From Patagioenas fasciata (Eukaryota; Chordata; Aves; Columbiformes; Columbidae): DNA of 64,000 bases. Position numbers and translations under genes: made by a program. How positions within the stretch are numbered: the first letter of the stretch is position 1; each line of letters starts with the position of its first letter. The DNA lies in NCBI RefSeq assembly GCF_037038585.1, contig NC_092522.1, positions 125,346,661 to 125,410,660 of the forward strand, written 5' to 3'. The notes under the pieces are model-generated. The model saw nothing but the letters and a program-made list of their open reading frames with translations, ran no database searches and was not told where the DNA came from. This document shows, in pieces, positions 1 to 10,800 of the stretch.

Positions 1-1417
1 GGAGGGGTCAGCGGGATGGGCGGTGGGGGGAGCGGCCATGAGCGAGCCCCAGGGACAAGGCTGGGCCAGGGGAAGCCCCGTGGGAGCTGAGCGGCCGGAG
101 GTGACAGAGACCAGGGGCAGGGAGCTGTGCACAGGGGACCTGGAGTGGCAGAGGCACTGGACGCTGCGTCACCCCAGGCTTTGGGGTCCCAGTGCCCAGG
201 GAACGGCTGGAGAAGGGATGATGCCCCGGACAGGGACCAGGGCAGGGAACGCTGCAGCAGATGGGACACATCAGAGTCCCCGGCCCCAGTGGGACACACC
301 GGGTGGGTCGCAGGAGCTGGCAGGGTCATCACAAGCCACAGTCAGTGACCTGTGCTCGGTCACGGTGGTGGCAGGGGAGCCTGAGGGCACAGAAAGGCAA
401 AAGTGACCCCGTGCCACACGCAGCTGCCCCCAGCGCCGGAGCAGCCGAGCCCGACAGCGGCACCGGCACCTGCGAGGCCTCTGGGGAGTGTCAGCCGGGG
501 CCCCGCCTCCGCCCGCAAGCCCCGCCCCAGCGGCCCTGCGCGCTCCCGGTTCGGGATTCCTGCGCGCTCCCGGTTCGGGGTTCCCGCGGGCTCCCGGTTC
601 GGGTCTCCCGGGCGGTCTTGGTTCGGGGCTCCCGGGCGGGACGCAGCCGAACCGGGCGGTTGGGGCCGAGCCGGCACTTCCGGGCCGCTTCCCGGCTCGC
701 TGCCCCTCCGCGTGTCCCGCGGTGCCGCTGTCACCGGCCCCAGCGGGACCCTCGGGCCTCCCGGGGACCCGTCCCGCAGCTCCGGGTGCGGTGCCGCGGC
801 AGCCCCTGGGTCGGTGCTGCGTTGAGCTCCGCTCCGGCCGCCGTCCTGGCTCCTGGCCGGGGCTGCCCCTGTGGCTTTGACCCGTCGGTCCCGGCCGTGC
901 CCAGCACCGCCCTGCGTCTGTCTTTGTCCCCGGGCACCCACCTCGCAGGTGCCGGTGCCGCTGTCGGGCTCGGCTACTCCGGCGCTGGGGGCAGCTGCGT
1001 GTGGCACGGGGTCACTTTTGCCTTTCTGTGCCCTCAGGCTCCCCTGCCACCACCGTGACCGAGCACAGGTCACTGACTGTGGCTTGTGATGACCCTGCCA
1101 GCTCCTGCGACCCACCCGGTGTGTCCCACTGGGGCCGGGGACTCTGATGTGTCCCATCTGCTGCAGCGTTCCCTGCCCTGGTCCCTGTCCGGGGCATCAT
1201 CCCTTCTCCAGCCGTTCCCTGGGCACTGGGACCCCAAAGCCTGGGGTGACGCAGCGTCCAGTGCCTCTGCCACTCCAGGTCCCCTGTGCACAGCTCCCTG
1301 CCCCTGGTCTCTGTCACCTCCGGCCGCTCAGCTCCCACGGGGCTTCCCCTGGCCCAGCCTTGTCCCTGGGGCTCGCTCATGGCCGCTCCCCCCACCGCCC
1401 ATCCCGCTGACCCCTCC
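1..1417. repeat. Large inverted repeat, arms about 477 bp with 463-bp spacer
   Basis: Positions 1-477 are the reverse complement of 941-1417, with the axis at about 709 (mirrored positions sum to 1418). In the stretches compared I saw one difference (442 against 976). The match stops abruptly at 477/941. The left arm is cut by the window edge, so the true arm length is unknown. The spacer (478-940) is CpG-rich and carries a short tandem motif of the type CGCTCCCGGTTCGGG between about 540 and 640. No gene is recognised in the arms; the long open frames on both strands are mirror images of each other and of GC-rich composition. It could be a recent inverted duplication kept alike by gene conversion, or an assembly fold-back. 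Confidence 0.9.
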
Positions 1418-1876
1418 GCGCACCCCCCGCGGTGCCCGAGCACGGCGGGGTCTCCCGGCGCTGTGGCCGGTGCTGGAGCTGCGACCGTGACGCTGTCACG
1501 ACCGTCGCGGCCGCGGGGGGCACGGGCGGGCCGGCGAGCGCTCCGCCCCGCCGCCTGGTGGCGCTGCCTTGCGGGTGGGGGCGGGGCCACGCGACTCGCG
1601 CCGCCGGTGGCAGAGCCGTTCCGACCGGGAAGGGGCGGGGCGTTGCGCGTAGGGCGTGTCCATGCAGATCAGTCCCCGCGCGGCATGACGGGAGCTCCGC
1701 GCGCCACGACAACACCGCCCACGGGCGTTCGCGAGCGCCGCGTGGGCGCCGCGTGCGGGTGAGACGCGGGGCGCGGTCCGGGGCGTGGCGTGGGGCGTGC
1801 GCGGGTTCGTCGCGGGGTGTCCGTGTGCTGGGGGTGTGCGGGGCGGCGCGGGGCGGCGCGGGCGCGGGTGTAGGGC
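1418..1876 (+). promoter_or_regulatory. U1 snRNA gene upstream region with octamer-type distal element
   Basis: CpG-rich DNA upstream of the U1 coding region. An octamer-like ATGCAGAT lies at 1662-1669, 208-215 bases before the RNA start, the usual place of the distal sequence element of vertebrate Pol II snRNA genes. A GC box (GGGGCGGGGC) sits just upstream, near 1632-1641. The proximal element expected near -55 (about 1815-1830) is not conserved enough for me to mark. No protein gene is seen here. Confidence 0.7.
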
Positions 1877-2040
1877 ATACTTACCTGGCAGGGGAGACAC
1901 CATGATCAAGCAGGTGGTTTTCCCAGGGCGAGGCTCATCCCTTGCACTCCGGGTGTGCTGACCCCTGCGATTTCCCCAAATGCGGGAAACTCGACTGCAT
2001 AATTTGTGGTAGTGGGGGACTGCGTTCGCGCTCTCCCCTG
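1877..2040 (+). ncRNA. RNU1: U1 spliceosomal snRNA, complete 164 nt
   Basis: The U1 snRNA base-pairs with 5' splice sites as part of the U1 snRNP. It starts with ATACTTACCTG, so the 5'-splice-site recognition segment is intact. The four stem-loop regions can be followed along the sequence, the Sm site AATTTGTGG is present near 2001-2009, and the end CTCTCCCCTG gives exactly 164 nt. Compared with the human RNA as I remember it, stem changes look mostly compatible with pairing. The loop of stem-loop I reads ATCAAGCA instead of ATCACGAA, and loop II starts CTTGCAC instead of ATTGCAC. The flanking enhancer octamer and 3' box argue for an active gene rather than one of the many dispersed U1 pseudogenes. 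It is convergent with MAPRE3. Confidence 0.96.
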
Positions 2041-2049
2041 GCAACTGTG

Positions 2050-2062
2050 GTTTAAAAACAGA
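2050..2062 (+). terminator. snRNA 3' box
   Basis: GTTTAAAAACAGA begins ten bases after the U1 3' end. It fits the vertebrate snRNA 3'-box consensus (GTTT, A-run, AGA) that directs Integrator-dependent 3'-end formation. Confidence 0.85.
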
Positions 2063-2490
2063 TGGCTGCTCTTGACTCGTGTCGTACTGTGGCTCTAGTC
2101 GTCTTCAGTTGTAGTGGGGTTGTAGTGTTTGATGGACGGGAAACACCGGTAGCGCCCTGGGGTGTGACGTTGGGGTCCCGAGCGCCGCGGTGCCCGCAGG
2201 AGCAGGGGTCGATCTGGGTGTTCGTGTTTCAACACCAGCAGCAGAACGTACAATACAATTCCGAAGCAAAAATCAACCAGCCCTTCCCTGCCTCCCAGCA
2301 GCTCCGCAATCTCCTCCCGTGGCAGCTCCTGTCCTCCAACAGGGGGTTTCCCTCACCTAGGGACCCCCAGATCCAGCACAGGGGTCCAGCGGGTCTGGCA
2401 CCCACAATGCTCCTCCACCCCCTCCCCGGTCACCCCCCGGCGCAGGGACAGCCGGGCACTGCTCGCCATACCCAGCCCAGAGAGAGGGGC
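2063..2490. other. Intergenic gap between U1 and MAPRE3 3' end
   Basis: About 430 bases of mixed composition between the convergent U1 and MAPRE3 transcription units. I see no exon, repeat or RNA gene in it. Confidence 0.6.
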
Positions 2491-3456
2491 AAGACAACAT
2501 TTTACCACACGAGTTTATTTTAAATAAAACTTAACACAGATGCAGGCTTTGCAATCGGAGTGACGGACCAGACAAGCGATGCGACGGGGAGATGACGGCC
2601 AGGACAGGTGCTGCGTGCCGCTCTCGGCAAACCCACCCCAGCGCCCCGCGGGGCGGGACACCTGGCTGGCCTGGGGGTTCCTTGGCGGCCGTGGGCGAGG
2701 GGAGGGGACCCACAGCGGGGACAGGGGCACCACTGTCCCCATGCCACAGCAGGGAGAGGCTCCCACTCCGGGATCCTCTGCCCCAACCTGTGGTGGCCAG
2801 GTCGCCCCCACTGCCTGCACCTGCCTGAGCGGGCAGGCGGCCGCGTCATCAGCCAGGCTGGGGTTTCTTTTGCATCTTCCCAGGAACCTGAAGCAAAACC
2901 TCCCTCCTCTGAGCTGCGTCCTCCCTGCCGCCACAGGCTGCCGGGCCAGCACCGGTCCCCATGCAGCGGTCCCAGGGCTCCAGCCCCAGTCCCCGGGCTC
3001 CAGGGCTGGCAGGGTGCAGGCAGCGCAGGCAGCACGCGAACACGCTCCATCCACCCCAGGAAAACACCCCGAGGACTCCGTCTTTCTTTCCCTCTCGCTC
3101 TCACACAGCGGGGCAGGCAGGGACACTGGGGCGGCCATGGCACTCACACCAGAGGGGACAACGGAAATAAATATGGGGTGCGGGTGGCGAGGGCCAGGCC
3201 CCTGGTGCGGTGGCCACAGCCTGTCCCCACCCCCTAGCCCCCGGCGCAGGTAGAGCCGTGCTCCTCGCTGGAGGGACATCTATTTATTATGGAGACTGTG
3301 GCTTCCACCGGCGCTGCTGGCCGCCAAGGCCGTGGGCTCGGCCGCCAGGAACCGTGATGGTGTGTGACAGTGCAGGGCGAGGCGCACAGGCTCAGACCTC
3401 GAATGTCTATGGAGGGGGAACGGCGCAGGGCGGCACGGGCGCAGGAGGTGCCGGGG
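2491..3456 (-). other. MAPRE3: MAPRE3 3'UTR
   Basis: The region follows the MAPRE3 stop codon on the minus strand and runs to the AATAAA signal (TTTATT on the plus strand) at 2514-2519. Another minus-strand AATAAA near 3280-3290 would give a short alternative 3'UTR of under 200 bases. The exact cleavage site is inferred. Confidence 0.75.
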
Positions 3457-5437
3457 CTAGTACTCGTCCTGGTCCTCTGGCTGCTGCTCCTCCAGCTCGT
3501 CGTCCTCTGGTGGGGCAAAGCCCTCCTGGCCAGGGGACACATGTGGCCGTCAGCCCCGGGGCCGCGTGGGGTGGCGGTCCCGCTCTCAACCCATCCCCAC
3601 AGCCCCTCCTGGCACGGTGCAAGAACCTTGACAAAGCCCAATCTCAACCCAGGCACCCCAGAGAGTGATTGTAGCCAGAAGCCAGAGCAGCCTCGGGGAT
3701 GGGGGCTCATCCCAGGAAGCAGGATGGGCCGGGGGTCCCGGGGGGCAGCGGTGCCCAGCCCTCACCTCTGTGGCGTAGAGGACGCTGATGATGCCAGCGA
3801 TGATGGGGCTGTTCTCGTTCTCGTGCTCCTGGCAGATCAGCTCAATGTCCCGCAGTTTGCTGAAGTAGAAATCCCGCTCCTTCTCCAGCCCGTCCACTGT
3901 CAGCTTCAGGTCCATCAGCTGCGGGGGAGACGGAGCCTTCAGCCTGAGGCTGCCTGTGCCGGGGGGGCTCAGCACCATCCCCTCCCTCCCACACCGCGGC
4001 GTCCCCCGGCCCTGCGGCGGGCAGGGCTCCTGCCTACCTGCTGGTTGAGCTCCAGGATCTGCGCGTCGGCCTCGCTGCCCCCGTTGCGGGTGGCGGGGGA
4101 GTTTTTCCGGAGGATGCTGCTGGGCACGTTGCTGAGCCGGGCTGGGTTTGGCGTGTTTTTGGGGCCGGTGGGAGAGGTCCTCTGGGGCACTTGACAGCAC
4201 ACGGGGACCAACGGGTTAATGCCAGCCTGGGGGGCTGCCCATGTGGACCCCCCCACATCGTGCGGGGTGGCAGGGGCCAGGAGGCAGCAGCAGGCAGCAA
4301 GGGCAGGCAGAGCGCTCGGGGTTGCGCTGCCTTCAGCCTCCCCCCTGCCTCAGTCTCCCCCAGCAGATCTCACCCCCAGGCCCCCTAAGGGGTGCTTGTG
4401 GCCTGGCCAGGGCTTGCCACAGGACACGGGGATCCAGCCCTTGAGATAGCCCCGTGGGGCCGGCACAGGGAGCCCACGGTGCCCACAGTGCGGGGAGCAG
4501 CCCGGCTGCGCAGCGGCACGGCAGCCGTGGGGGGGCTGGGGGACAAACCACCCCAGAGCCAGGGGGAGCAGGCAGATGGGGGCAGCGCGCCCTGCCCAGC
4601 TCCCCGCGGGTCCCCCCGCCGTCCCCTCCGCCCCGCGTGTCCCTGCAGACCCGCTGGGCCCCCCCGGTCGCAGGCAGGCAGGCAGCAGAGCGGGGCGCAG
4701 GCAGGGGCGGGGGGACGCCCGGCCGCAGCCAGAGCGACGTGGGGTGCAGGAGGCCGGGCGGGAGGGCGGGGGCAGCGCTCGCCGGGGGACCCCGACATTA
4801 CCTGCAGTGCCAATGGGTTTCTTGGGTTTGTTGAAGATGTGATCACCTGGGTTTGGGGGGGGCGTGACGTCCTGGCCCTGCCGCGCCAGCAGCGGGTTGT
4901 ACTCCTTCCCGTCGTAGTTGGCGTCGAAGAACTTCTTAAACCACTGGATGAACTCGAAGTTGTCCTGGAACTTGCCCTTCACCAGCCTCTCCACCGCGAT
5001 GATCTGGGGGGCACAGAGGGGTTGGGGGGCTGCCCCGCCGGCACGGCCCCCGCCCCTCTGCACGCCCCCCATGGACCTACTTTGTCCACTCCCATCTTCT
5101 TGAAGGCAGCCTGGAGCACCTTGAAGTTGTGGATGTACTCGTGCTCCAGCTTGGCCTGGAACTTCACCTTGCGCAGGTGGACGCAGCCGGGGAACAGCAT
5201 GTCCATGAACTGGCAGTAGGCAGCGCCTGCGCCGGGCCCACACCGCGGCGTCACGGGGGGTGGTGGCACCGCGCCACCGTCCCCTCGCGTCCCCCCACCC
5301 TGGCACCCCGGCCCACCTGAGCAGAGCTGCTCGATCTTGGTGTAGTTGAGCTGGAGGGAGTCGTTGACCCAGGCGAGCATGTCATGGCGGCTCAGGTTCT
5401 CGCTGGTCACTGACGTCGAGTACACATTGACGGCCAT
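3457..5437 (-). CDS. MAPRE3: Microtubule-associated protein RP/EB family member 3 (EB3), complete coding region
   Basis: EB3 tracks growing microtubule plus ends and recruits CAP-Gly and SxIP partners; it is enriched in neurons and muscle. Six coding exons join in frame: 5317-5437, 5081-5226, 4802-5003, 4038-4189, 3766-3918 and 3457-3525, giving 280 aa (human 281). It starts [20 protein letters not shown], which separates it from EB1 and EB2. The calponin-homology microtubule-binding domain covers about residues 14-116, a Ser/Pro/Arg-rich linker follows, and the coiled-coil EB-homology domain (from [17 protein letters not shown]) covers about 190-255. The protein ends DQDEY, the acidic tail bound by CAP-Gly domains. 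The first coding exon carries seven bases of 5'UTR (to 5444) after its acceptor, so at least one noncoding exon lies upstream. All introns read GT-AG; the acceptor of 4038-4189 is a weaker AAG. No break seen. Confidence 0.97.
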
Positions 5438-6769
5438 GCCCCAGCTGTCGAGAGACAGATGTCACGCCGGTGCCACCACCACCACCCTCCGTGCCCCCCA
5501 GCCCAACCCCAGGGGTGGCAGGACTCGGGGTGCCCATCCCATCCAGGCTCCAGCACCAGGGACACCATGCCCAGGCTGCCATGGCACAGCCCACGGGACC
5601 CCAAACCCCGGCTGCACCCCCAGTGCGGTGAGAGCATGAGGGTCCCCAGGAGCCCCTGGTGTCCCACCTGGCAGGGGGCACGTCCCCAGGGGGCCACTGG
5701 AGCTGGACCCACTGCAGGATGCGGCTCAGGGCAGGGGGCCCGGGGGGCTGAGGCTCTGCCCCTGTGCCGGGGCACAGCTCCTTCCCGGTGCGTGGCCACG
5801 GGGCTCCCGGGGGCCAGCGCTGGCCCATAAGCAGCTTACAGCCCCCCCAGCCCTCGCTGGCGGCCTAATCTGCTGGGGCCAGGCTCGGGGTCCATGAGCG
5901 CAGGCTTAGAGGGGCAACATCTGCCAGCAGCCGCAACCCCCCCGCAGATGGCGGAGGCTCTGCCCTGGTACCGCGGAGCGGAGACCCCCAGCTGCAGCCA
6001 CAGCACGGCAGCGCACCAGGGGTGCTGGGGGGGCACTGAGACACCCTCCAAACGCTTTGGAGAAGGCACCGGCCCCGCTGCAAGAGTGGGGTCCCTGTCC
6101 TGCTGCCTCCTCCCTGAGTGCGGGGTCCCCATCCCACCCGCTGTCCCAGAGCCTCCCCCCGTGCCCCCCCCCAGCAGCATTAATCCGCTTCCCCCTCCCC
6201 CGGGCTCAGGCCCAGCTGCCAGGCAGGGGCTGGGGGGGGCAGCCCCCTCCCACTCCCCATCCCTCTGTCACCCCCCCGTCCCCCGCCCGGTCCCGCTCTC
6301 CTGCTGCCGCAGCCCCGGGGCCGGCAGGGGGGGCAATGCCCGCACCCTGTGCCCGGGGGGAACACCCTGGGCAGCACCCCCTGTCCCCAGCCTGGGTGCA
6401 ATGGGGGGGTGGCCGGGAGTGCTCCGCCCCGGGGTGCTGCTTGCGAAGGGGAAAGGTGCCCGTGGTCACAGCCCCCCTCACTTACAGCCTCGCTGCTGCC
6501 GTGACTCAGCACCGGGGACCGGCCGTGGCGCAGCCCGGGCCCCCCCGCGCTGGGACCCCGCACCCCGGCCCCTCCGGCTGCACGGTGCCGTGTCCCCGGC
6601 ACACAGCGGGGGTTCAGCATTCTCAGCCGCCCTAGCACCTGGAAACGAGGCCCCTGCGGCCACCAGCAGCCCCGGGCCGCCGGCACGGTGTGACGGGCAC
6701 CGGCCGCTCCGCGTTGAAGGCCAAAGGCACCCATCGTGCCGGCCGCGGCACCCTCCAACAGCCAAACGC

Positions 6770-6925
6770 CGCCCGGTGCGGGCAGCGGTGCGGGCAGAGG
6801 AGCGGGCAGGGGAGCGGGCAGAGGTACGGGCAGGGGTACGGGCAGGGGAGCGGGCAGGGGAGCGGGCAGGGCAGCGGGCAGGGCAGCGGGCAGGGAGGAA
6901 GGCAGGGCAGCGGGCAGGGGTCCCC
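6770..6925. repeat. Short GC-rich minisatellite, unit about 10-12 bp
   Basis: Repeated GCGGGCAGGGGA-type units with small variations (GCGGGCAGAG, GTACGGGCAG) run for about 150 bases in the MAPRE3 5' region. Confidence 0.85.
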
Positions 6926-7366
6926 CCCTCCGGCACCCCGAGCTGAGTCATGCGCGGCGCAGCGCCAGAGCCCCGCGCACTGCGGTGCGGCCGCCGCGGT
7001 GCAGCCGGAGAGCGGCGGCGCTTGCCCGCGGGCGGAGCGGGCGGGAGGCGGGGGGGCTGCAGCGGGCAGGGGGCTGCCTGCCCACCCCGGCCAGCAGCCG
7101 CCAGCCGGCTGACCCCCCCACCGCCGGCCTTTCCTGAAATAGCCGGGAGCAGCTGCCAGCGCCCTGCGCACACGGCGGAGCCGGAGCCTCCTGGCAGGAC
7201 CCGGGGGGCAGGTCTTGCCCCGCTTGAGTGGGGGGCTGCGCGGTGCCCAGGCCGGGCACACGGCTCTCCTGCCTCTCCCGGCACTTGCCATGGGAGAACG
7301 GACCATGGGGCACACGCCACTGCCACGCACGGGACCAGGCACACGCTGCCGGCACCGTGCTGGGCA

Positions 7367-7640
7367 CAGCCCCACACACGATCCCCCCCGCACAGCCCCG
7401 CACTGCAGGACCCCCCGCACAGCCCCACACACGATCCCCCCCGCACAGCCCCGCACTGCAGGACCCCCCGCACAGCCCCACACACGATCCCCCCCGCACA
7501 GCCCCGCACTGCCGGACCCCCCGCACAGCCCCACACACGATCCCCCCCGCACAGCCCCGCACTGCCGGACCCCCCGCACAGCCCCACACACGATCCCCCC
7601 CGCACAACCCCGCACTGCAGGACCCCCCCCACACCGCAGC
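7367..7640. repeat. Minisatellite, unit about 54 bp, about 5 copies
   Basis: A unit containing CACACACGATCCCCCCC, GCACAGCCCCGCACTGC and GGACCCCCC recurs about every 54 bases. Copies are almost identical, suggesting recent expansion. It makes repetitive open frames on both strands that are not genes. Confidence 0.9.
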
Positions 7641-8489
7641 CAGGCAGGCAACGCACCCGCAATCCCTCGCACCCGGGGTCTCCACCGCGCGCCCCGGCAG
7701 GCTGCTGGCCTTGGTGCCCCGCGCCTCGGCACCGCCACGGCTTCCCCTTTGCCAAAGCGAGCCCAGGCCCGTGCCGGCAGCCGCAGGGACAGGTTTCACA
7801 GTGAGATGACTTGGGTGCCACCATGCCAGCCGCTCCCTGGCGTGCTGCCGCCAGCCGCGCCCCGACTCTGGTACACATCACCATGCACCCTGACCCCGCT
7901 CCAGCACGTGGCACCGCCGAGCACCAGCACATCCCGGCCCTGGGCAGCCGGCGGTGAGACAGGGCAGCTGCGAGGGGACGCTCACCAGGGCACGCGGTGC
8001 CACCCAGCTCGTTTCCACCCTCTGAAACACCACGCGGGGTTCAAAGCCCTGCACCGCAGTGCCGAGCACGCCCCGGCTAATGACAGGGACGGGAGTGGCG
8101 GTGGAGCCCTATGGCCAGGGCAGGGCCGGCCCCTCTGCCCACGGTGACGGACGCGCCCAGGGCAGGAGCCTCCGGCCCAGCCGGTTTGGACGCTGCCTCT
8201 GCCACCAGCCTTTTTCCCCGATTCCCAGCAAGCTGTGGGGAGAGGAGTTGTCCTGGCGCGGGGCTCAGCACACGGCCGGGCGAGCGCTGTCTGGCTCTGC
8301 AGGCACCGGGTCCCCAGGGAGCCGCGGCGAGCTCGGGCAATGCGGCTGCTGCCCTTGAGGCTGGCTGTGCCTCTGCCGTGCAGGCAGCGGCGGTGCAGGG
8401 GGCGTGGGGGTCTGGCGCTGAGCCCCTGCCATGCAAGGGACCCCCCCGTGCCGGGGGCGCAGGGCGCCCGGCCAGCCGTGCCGCGGGAC

Positions 8490-8545
8490 GCTTACCGCTG
8501 CATTTTAATTGTCCTGCCGCCAAGCTGCTAATCGAGGCCCAACGG
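8490..8545. other. Candidate conserved noncoding element
   Basis: A short AT-richer stretch (TGCATTTTAATTGTCC followed by AAGCTGCTAATC) inside very GC-rich DNA. It contains homeodomain-type TAAT cores. Function is inferred from composition contrast only. Confidence 0.3.
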
Positions 8546-9389
8546 GGAACAAAGCGCTGGGGCGCGTGTCCCTGCCCTGTCCCGCCGGCGCTGCCGCGGC
8601 ACTGAGGGTCGTCCAGCCCGGCTCCTGGCGCTGATGGCGGGCACCAGCGTCCCACGCCGCAGCCCTCGCCGGGCCGGCGCGCTCTGGCCAAACAAAGCGG
8701 GAGGAGAAGGAGGCCGGCAGCTGCGCCGGACGTGTTTGCTCAGCACCGGGGCGACGGTGCCAGCGCCGGCTGCCAAGGCCAGGCACCGGCTTCACGGCGC
8801 TGCGGCTGCCCGCCGAGACCACGGGTCAGTGCCGGCCCCTCGCTGCCTGCGCCGGCCCGGCAACACCGCTGTGCCGCGGCGATCTGGGCTGCTGCGACTC
8901 GCAGCTTCTATTTTGGGAGCCGTCCCGGTGGCTTCTCAAGTGACAAATACACGAGGGGGGCGGCAGACAACCTGGCAGGGGCTGAGCGCGGCGCGGAGCC
9001 GCTGCGGTGCTGCCTGGCTGAGCTGGCAGCATCACCCAGGTGCTGGCAGGGGTGGCCACTTGTCCCCATCCCCCCGGCCATCGCAGCTGTCCCCTCAGTG
9101 CCATGTGCCCTGACCCCAAGGCGCATCTCTACGCCACGCCACACTGGAGCCCACGCGTGGCAGACGGGTTTGCCTGGGCCAGGCAGCACCCAGCTCCTCG
9201 CTGGGTCCATCCCCTGGCACCTTTTTCCCGGCTCTTTAGCAGGTGGCAGAGCCCGTCCCGGCCTGTGGCAAGGGCAACCGGCCGGGGAGCTCACAACACC
9301 CAGCTGCAGCGTTCGGCACAGCCACGGCACCTGGGCACACAGTGCCCGGCTGATGGGGACGCAGGGGACCACAGGCAGGGTGGCCCGGC

Positions 9390-9570
9390 CTCGTAGGCTC
9401 TCGCTAACCTAAATAACTTGAAACAGCAGCGGCAGGAGCATGTGCAGAGTGCGGTGCTGCCAGCAGTGTCTCCCACCGCGCCTGCTCCCCCCTCGCCGAC
9501 ATCCTTATCCTGCACAGCCTCCCTGAAATATTAATGCCGGTGCCTTTTGATGATACAAATTGGGTGGTGG
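9390..9570. other. Candidate conserved noncoding element
   Basis: About 180 bases including AACCTAAATAACTTGAAACA and TGAAATATTAATGCC, unlike the GC-rich repeats around it. It holds several AT-rich homeodomain-like cores. It may be an enhancer of MAPRE3; this is inference. Confidence 0.35.
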
Positions 9571-9999
9571 TTGGAGCCTGCGTAGGGAGAGCCGCTCCCT
9601 GGCACCCCCCAGCCGGACCCCCACGCTGGCCGGTGCGTGCCGCGGCAGAGCGTCCCCCGGCTGGGCAGCCCCTCGCTGGCCGGGCCCTGCCAGGACAGGC
9701 CACACTGAGCTGGCCACGCCAGCGCTGCTCGCCAAGAGCTGTCCCAACCCCTCCCCACCCGTGCGTTGGGTGGGAGCCACCGCGGAGGCACACGACACCC
9801 CCGGGGACCCCAGCGGCACCGGGCGGTGAGAAGGTCACCAGCAGGAGATGGAGCTGGATGTCCCCTGGGGAAAGGTGGGGACAGAGCCCCGGGAAGGAAA
9901 CTGTCCCCCCACCCTGACATGCACCCGTATGGGGACCATTCGGTGCTGCCGCCCTGCTCGCCCAGGGCTGCCCGTGGCACCGTGCCGTGCCGGGCCGTG

Positions 10000-10800
10000 C
10001 CGTGTCGTGCCGCCACGGGGACAAGGGATAGGAGCGCGTGCCGCTGAGGCGGGTCACCGAGCCCGCCCGGGAGCACCGCCCCGCAGCGCCACATCCCCGC
10101 CCGCGGCTCTCCGCGGGTGGTGCCCGGTAACCGGCGTTGCGCGGTGCCGAGCAGCCCCGCCGGTACCGGGACTACAGCTCCCGGCGTGCCGTGCCGTGCC
10201 GCGCCGGGGCCCTGCGGGAGGCGCAGCCGGGGCGCAGGGGCGGCCGCCGCTGAGTCAGGCCGGACCCGCCGCCCCCGGCACCGCGGGACCCCCGGCCCGG
10301 CCGCTCCCGCATCCCCCGGCCACCCCGGCCAAGGCCGCGCCATCCGCGGGGCCCCGGCTGGCAGGGCCGCTCCATCCCCGGGCCCGCACACCTGTCACGG
10401 CCGCTCCGGGCGGACACCCCCACCCCGCCACGGCCGCTCCATCACCCGAGGCCCCGGCAGCTCCCCCGCCCGGTCCCGGGGGGCGGCGCCAGCCGGTGCC
10501 GGGATGCGGGCGATGGCGGCGGCCCGGTTCGGCCCGGTCCCGCCCCTCCCCGCCGCGCGGTGCCGGTCATCACTCACCGCGCTCGGGCCGCGGCCGCTCC
10601 GGCCGCCGCTCCGCACCCTCCGCACCGCGCCGGGCTCGCCGGGACCGGGCCGGGACCGCACGGGCCGCCCGCGCATGCGCCGCCGCCGCTGTCCCCGCGG
10701 GCGGGACCGGCCCCTGCGACGCCCCGCCCCCGCCGCCATGGCAACGGGGCTGGTCACGCCCCCTCTCGTCGCCCTGGCAACGCCGGCCGCGGCCCCGCGT
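10000..10800 (-). promoter_or_regulatory. MAPRE3: CpG island, probable MAPRE3 promoter with noncoding first exon
   Basis: Dense CpG with many GC boxes and no TATA. On the minus strand a good donor, GCG then GTGAGTGATG, places the end of a candidate noncoding first exon at 10578; its start would lie at about 10,700-10,800. A ZNF143/STAF-like site (ACTACAGCTCCCGGCGTGCC) lies at about 10171-10190. CCATGGCAAC near 10737-10746 is an RFX X-box half-site. The exact start site cannot be read from the sequence. Confidence 0.5.

Larger units (their letters stand above)
5445..10577 (-). other. MAPRE3 5' intron / upstream region
   Basis: About 5.1 kb with no coding exon that I can support. It holds two minisatellites (about 6770-6920 and 7367-7640), GC-rich DNA, and two AT-richer islands (about 8490-8545 and 9390-9570) that stand out from their surroundings. 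If the candidate first exon at 10578 is right, this is a single intron. Confidence 0.55.

Noticed and set aside
261-1157. Matching 265-codon open frames on opposite strands
   Set aside because: They are the mirror images produced by the inverted repeat, not a duplicated gene; no start context, domain or codon bias supports coding.
3364-4194. Plus-strand open frame over MAPRE3
   Set aside because: Shadow of the MAPRE3 minus-strand exons; splice sites and homology are only on the minus strand.
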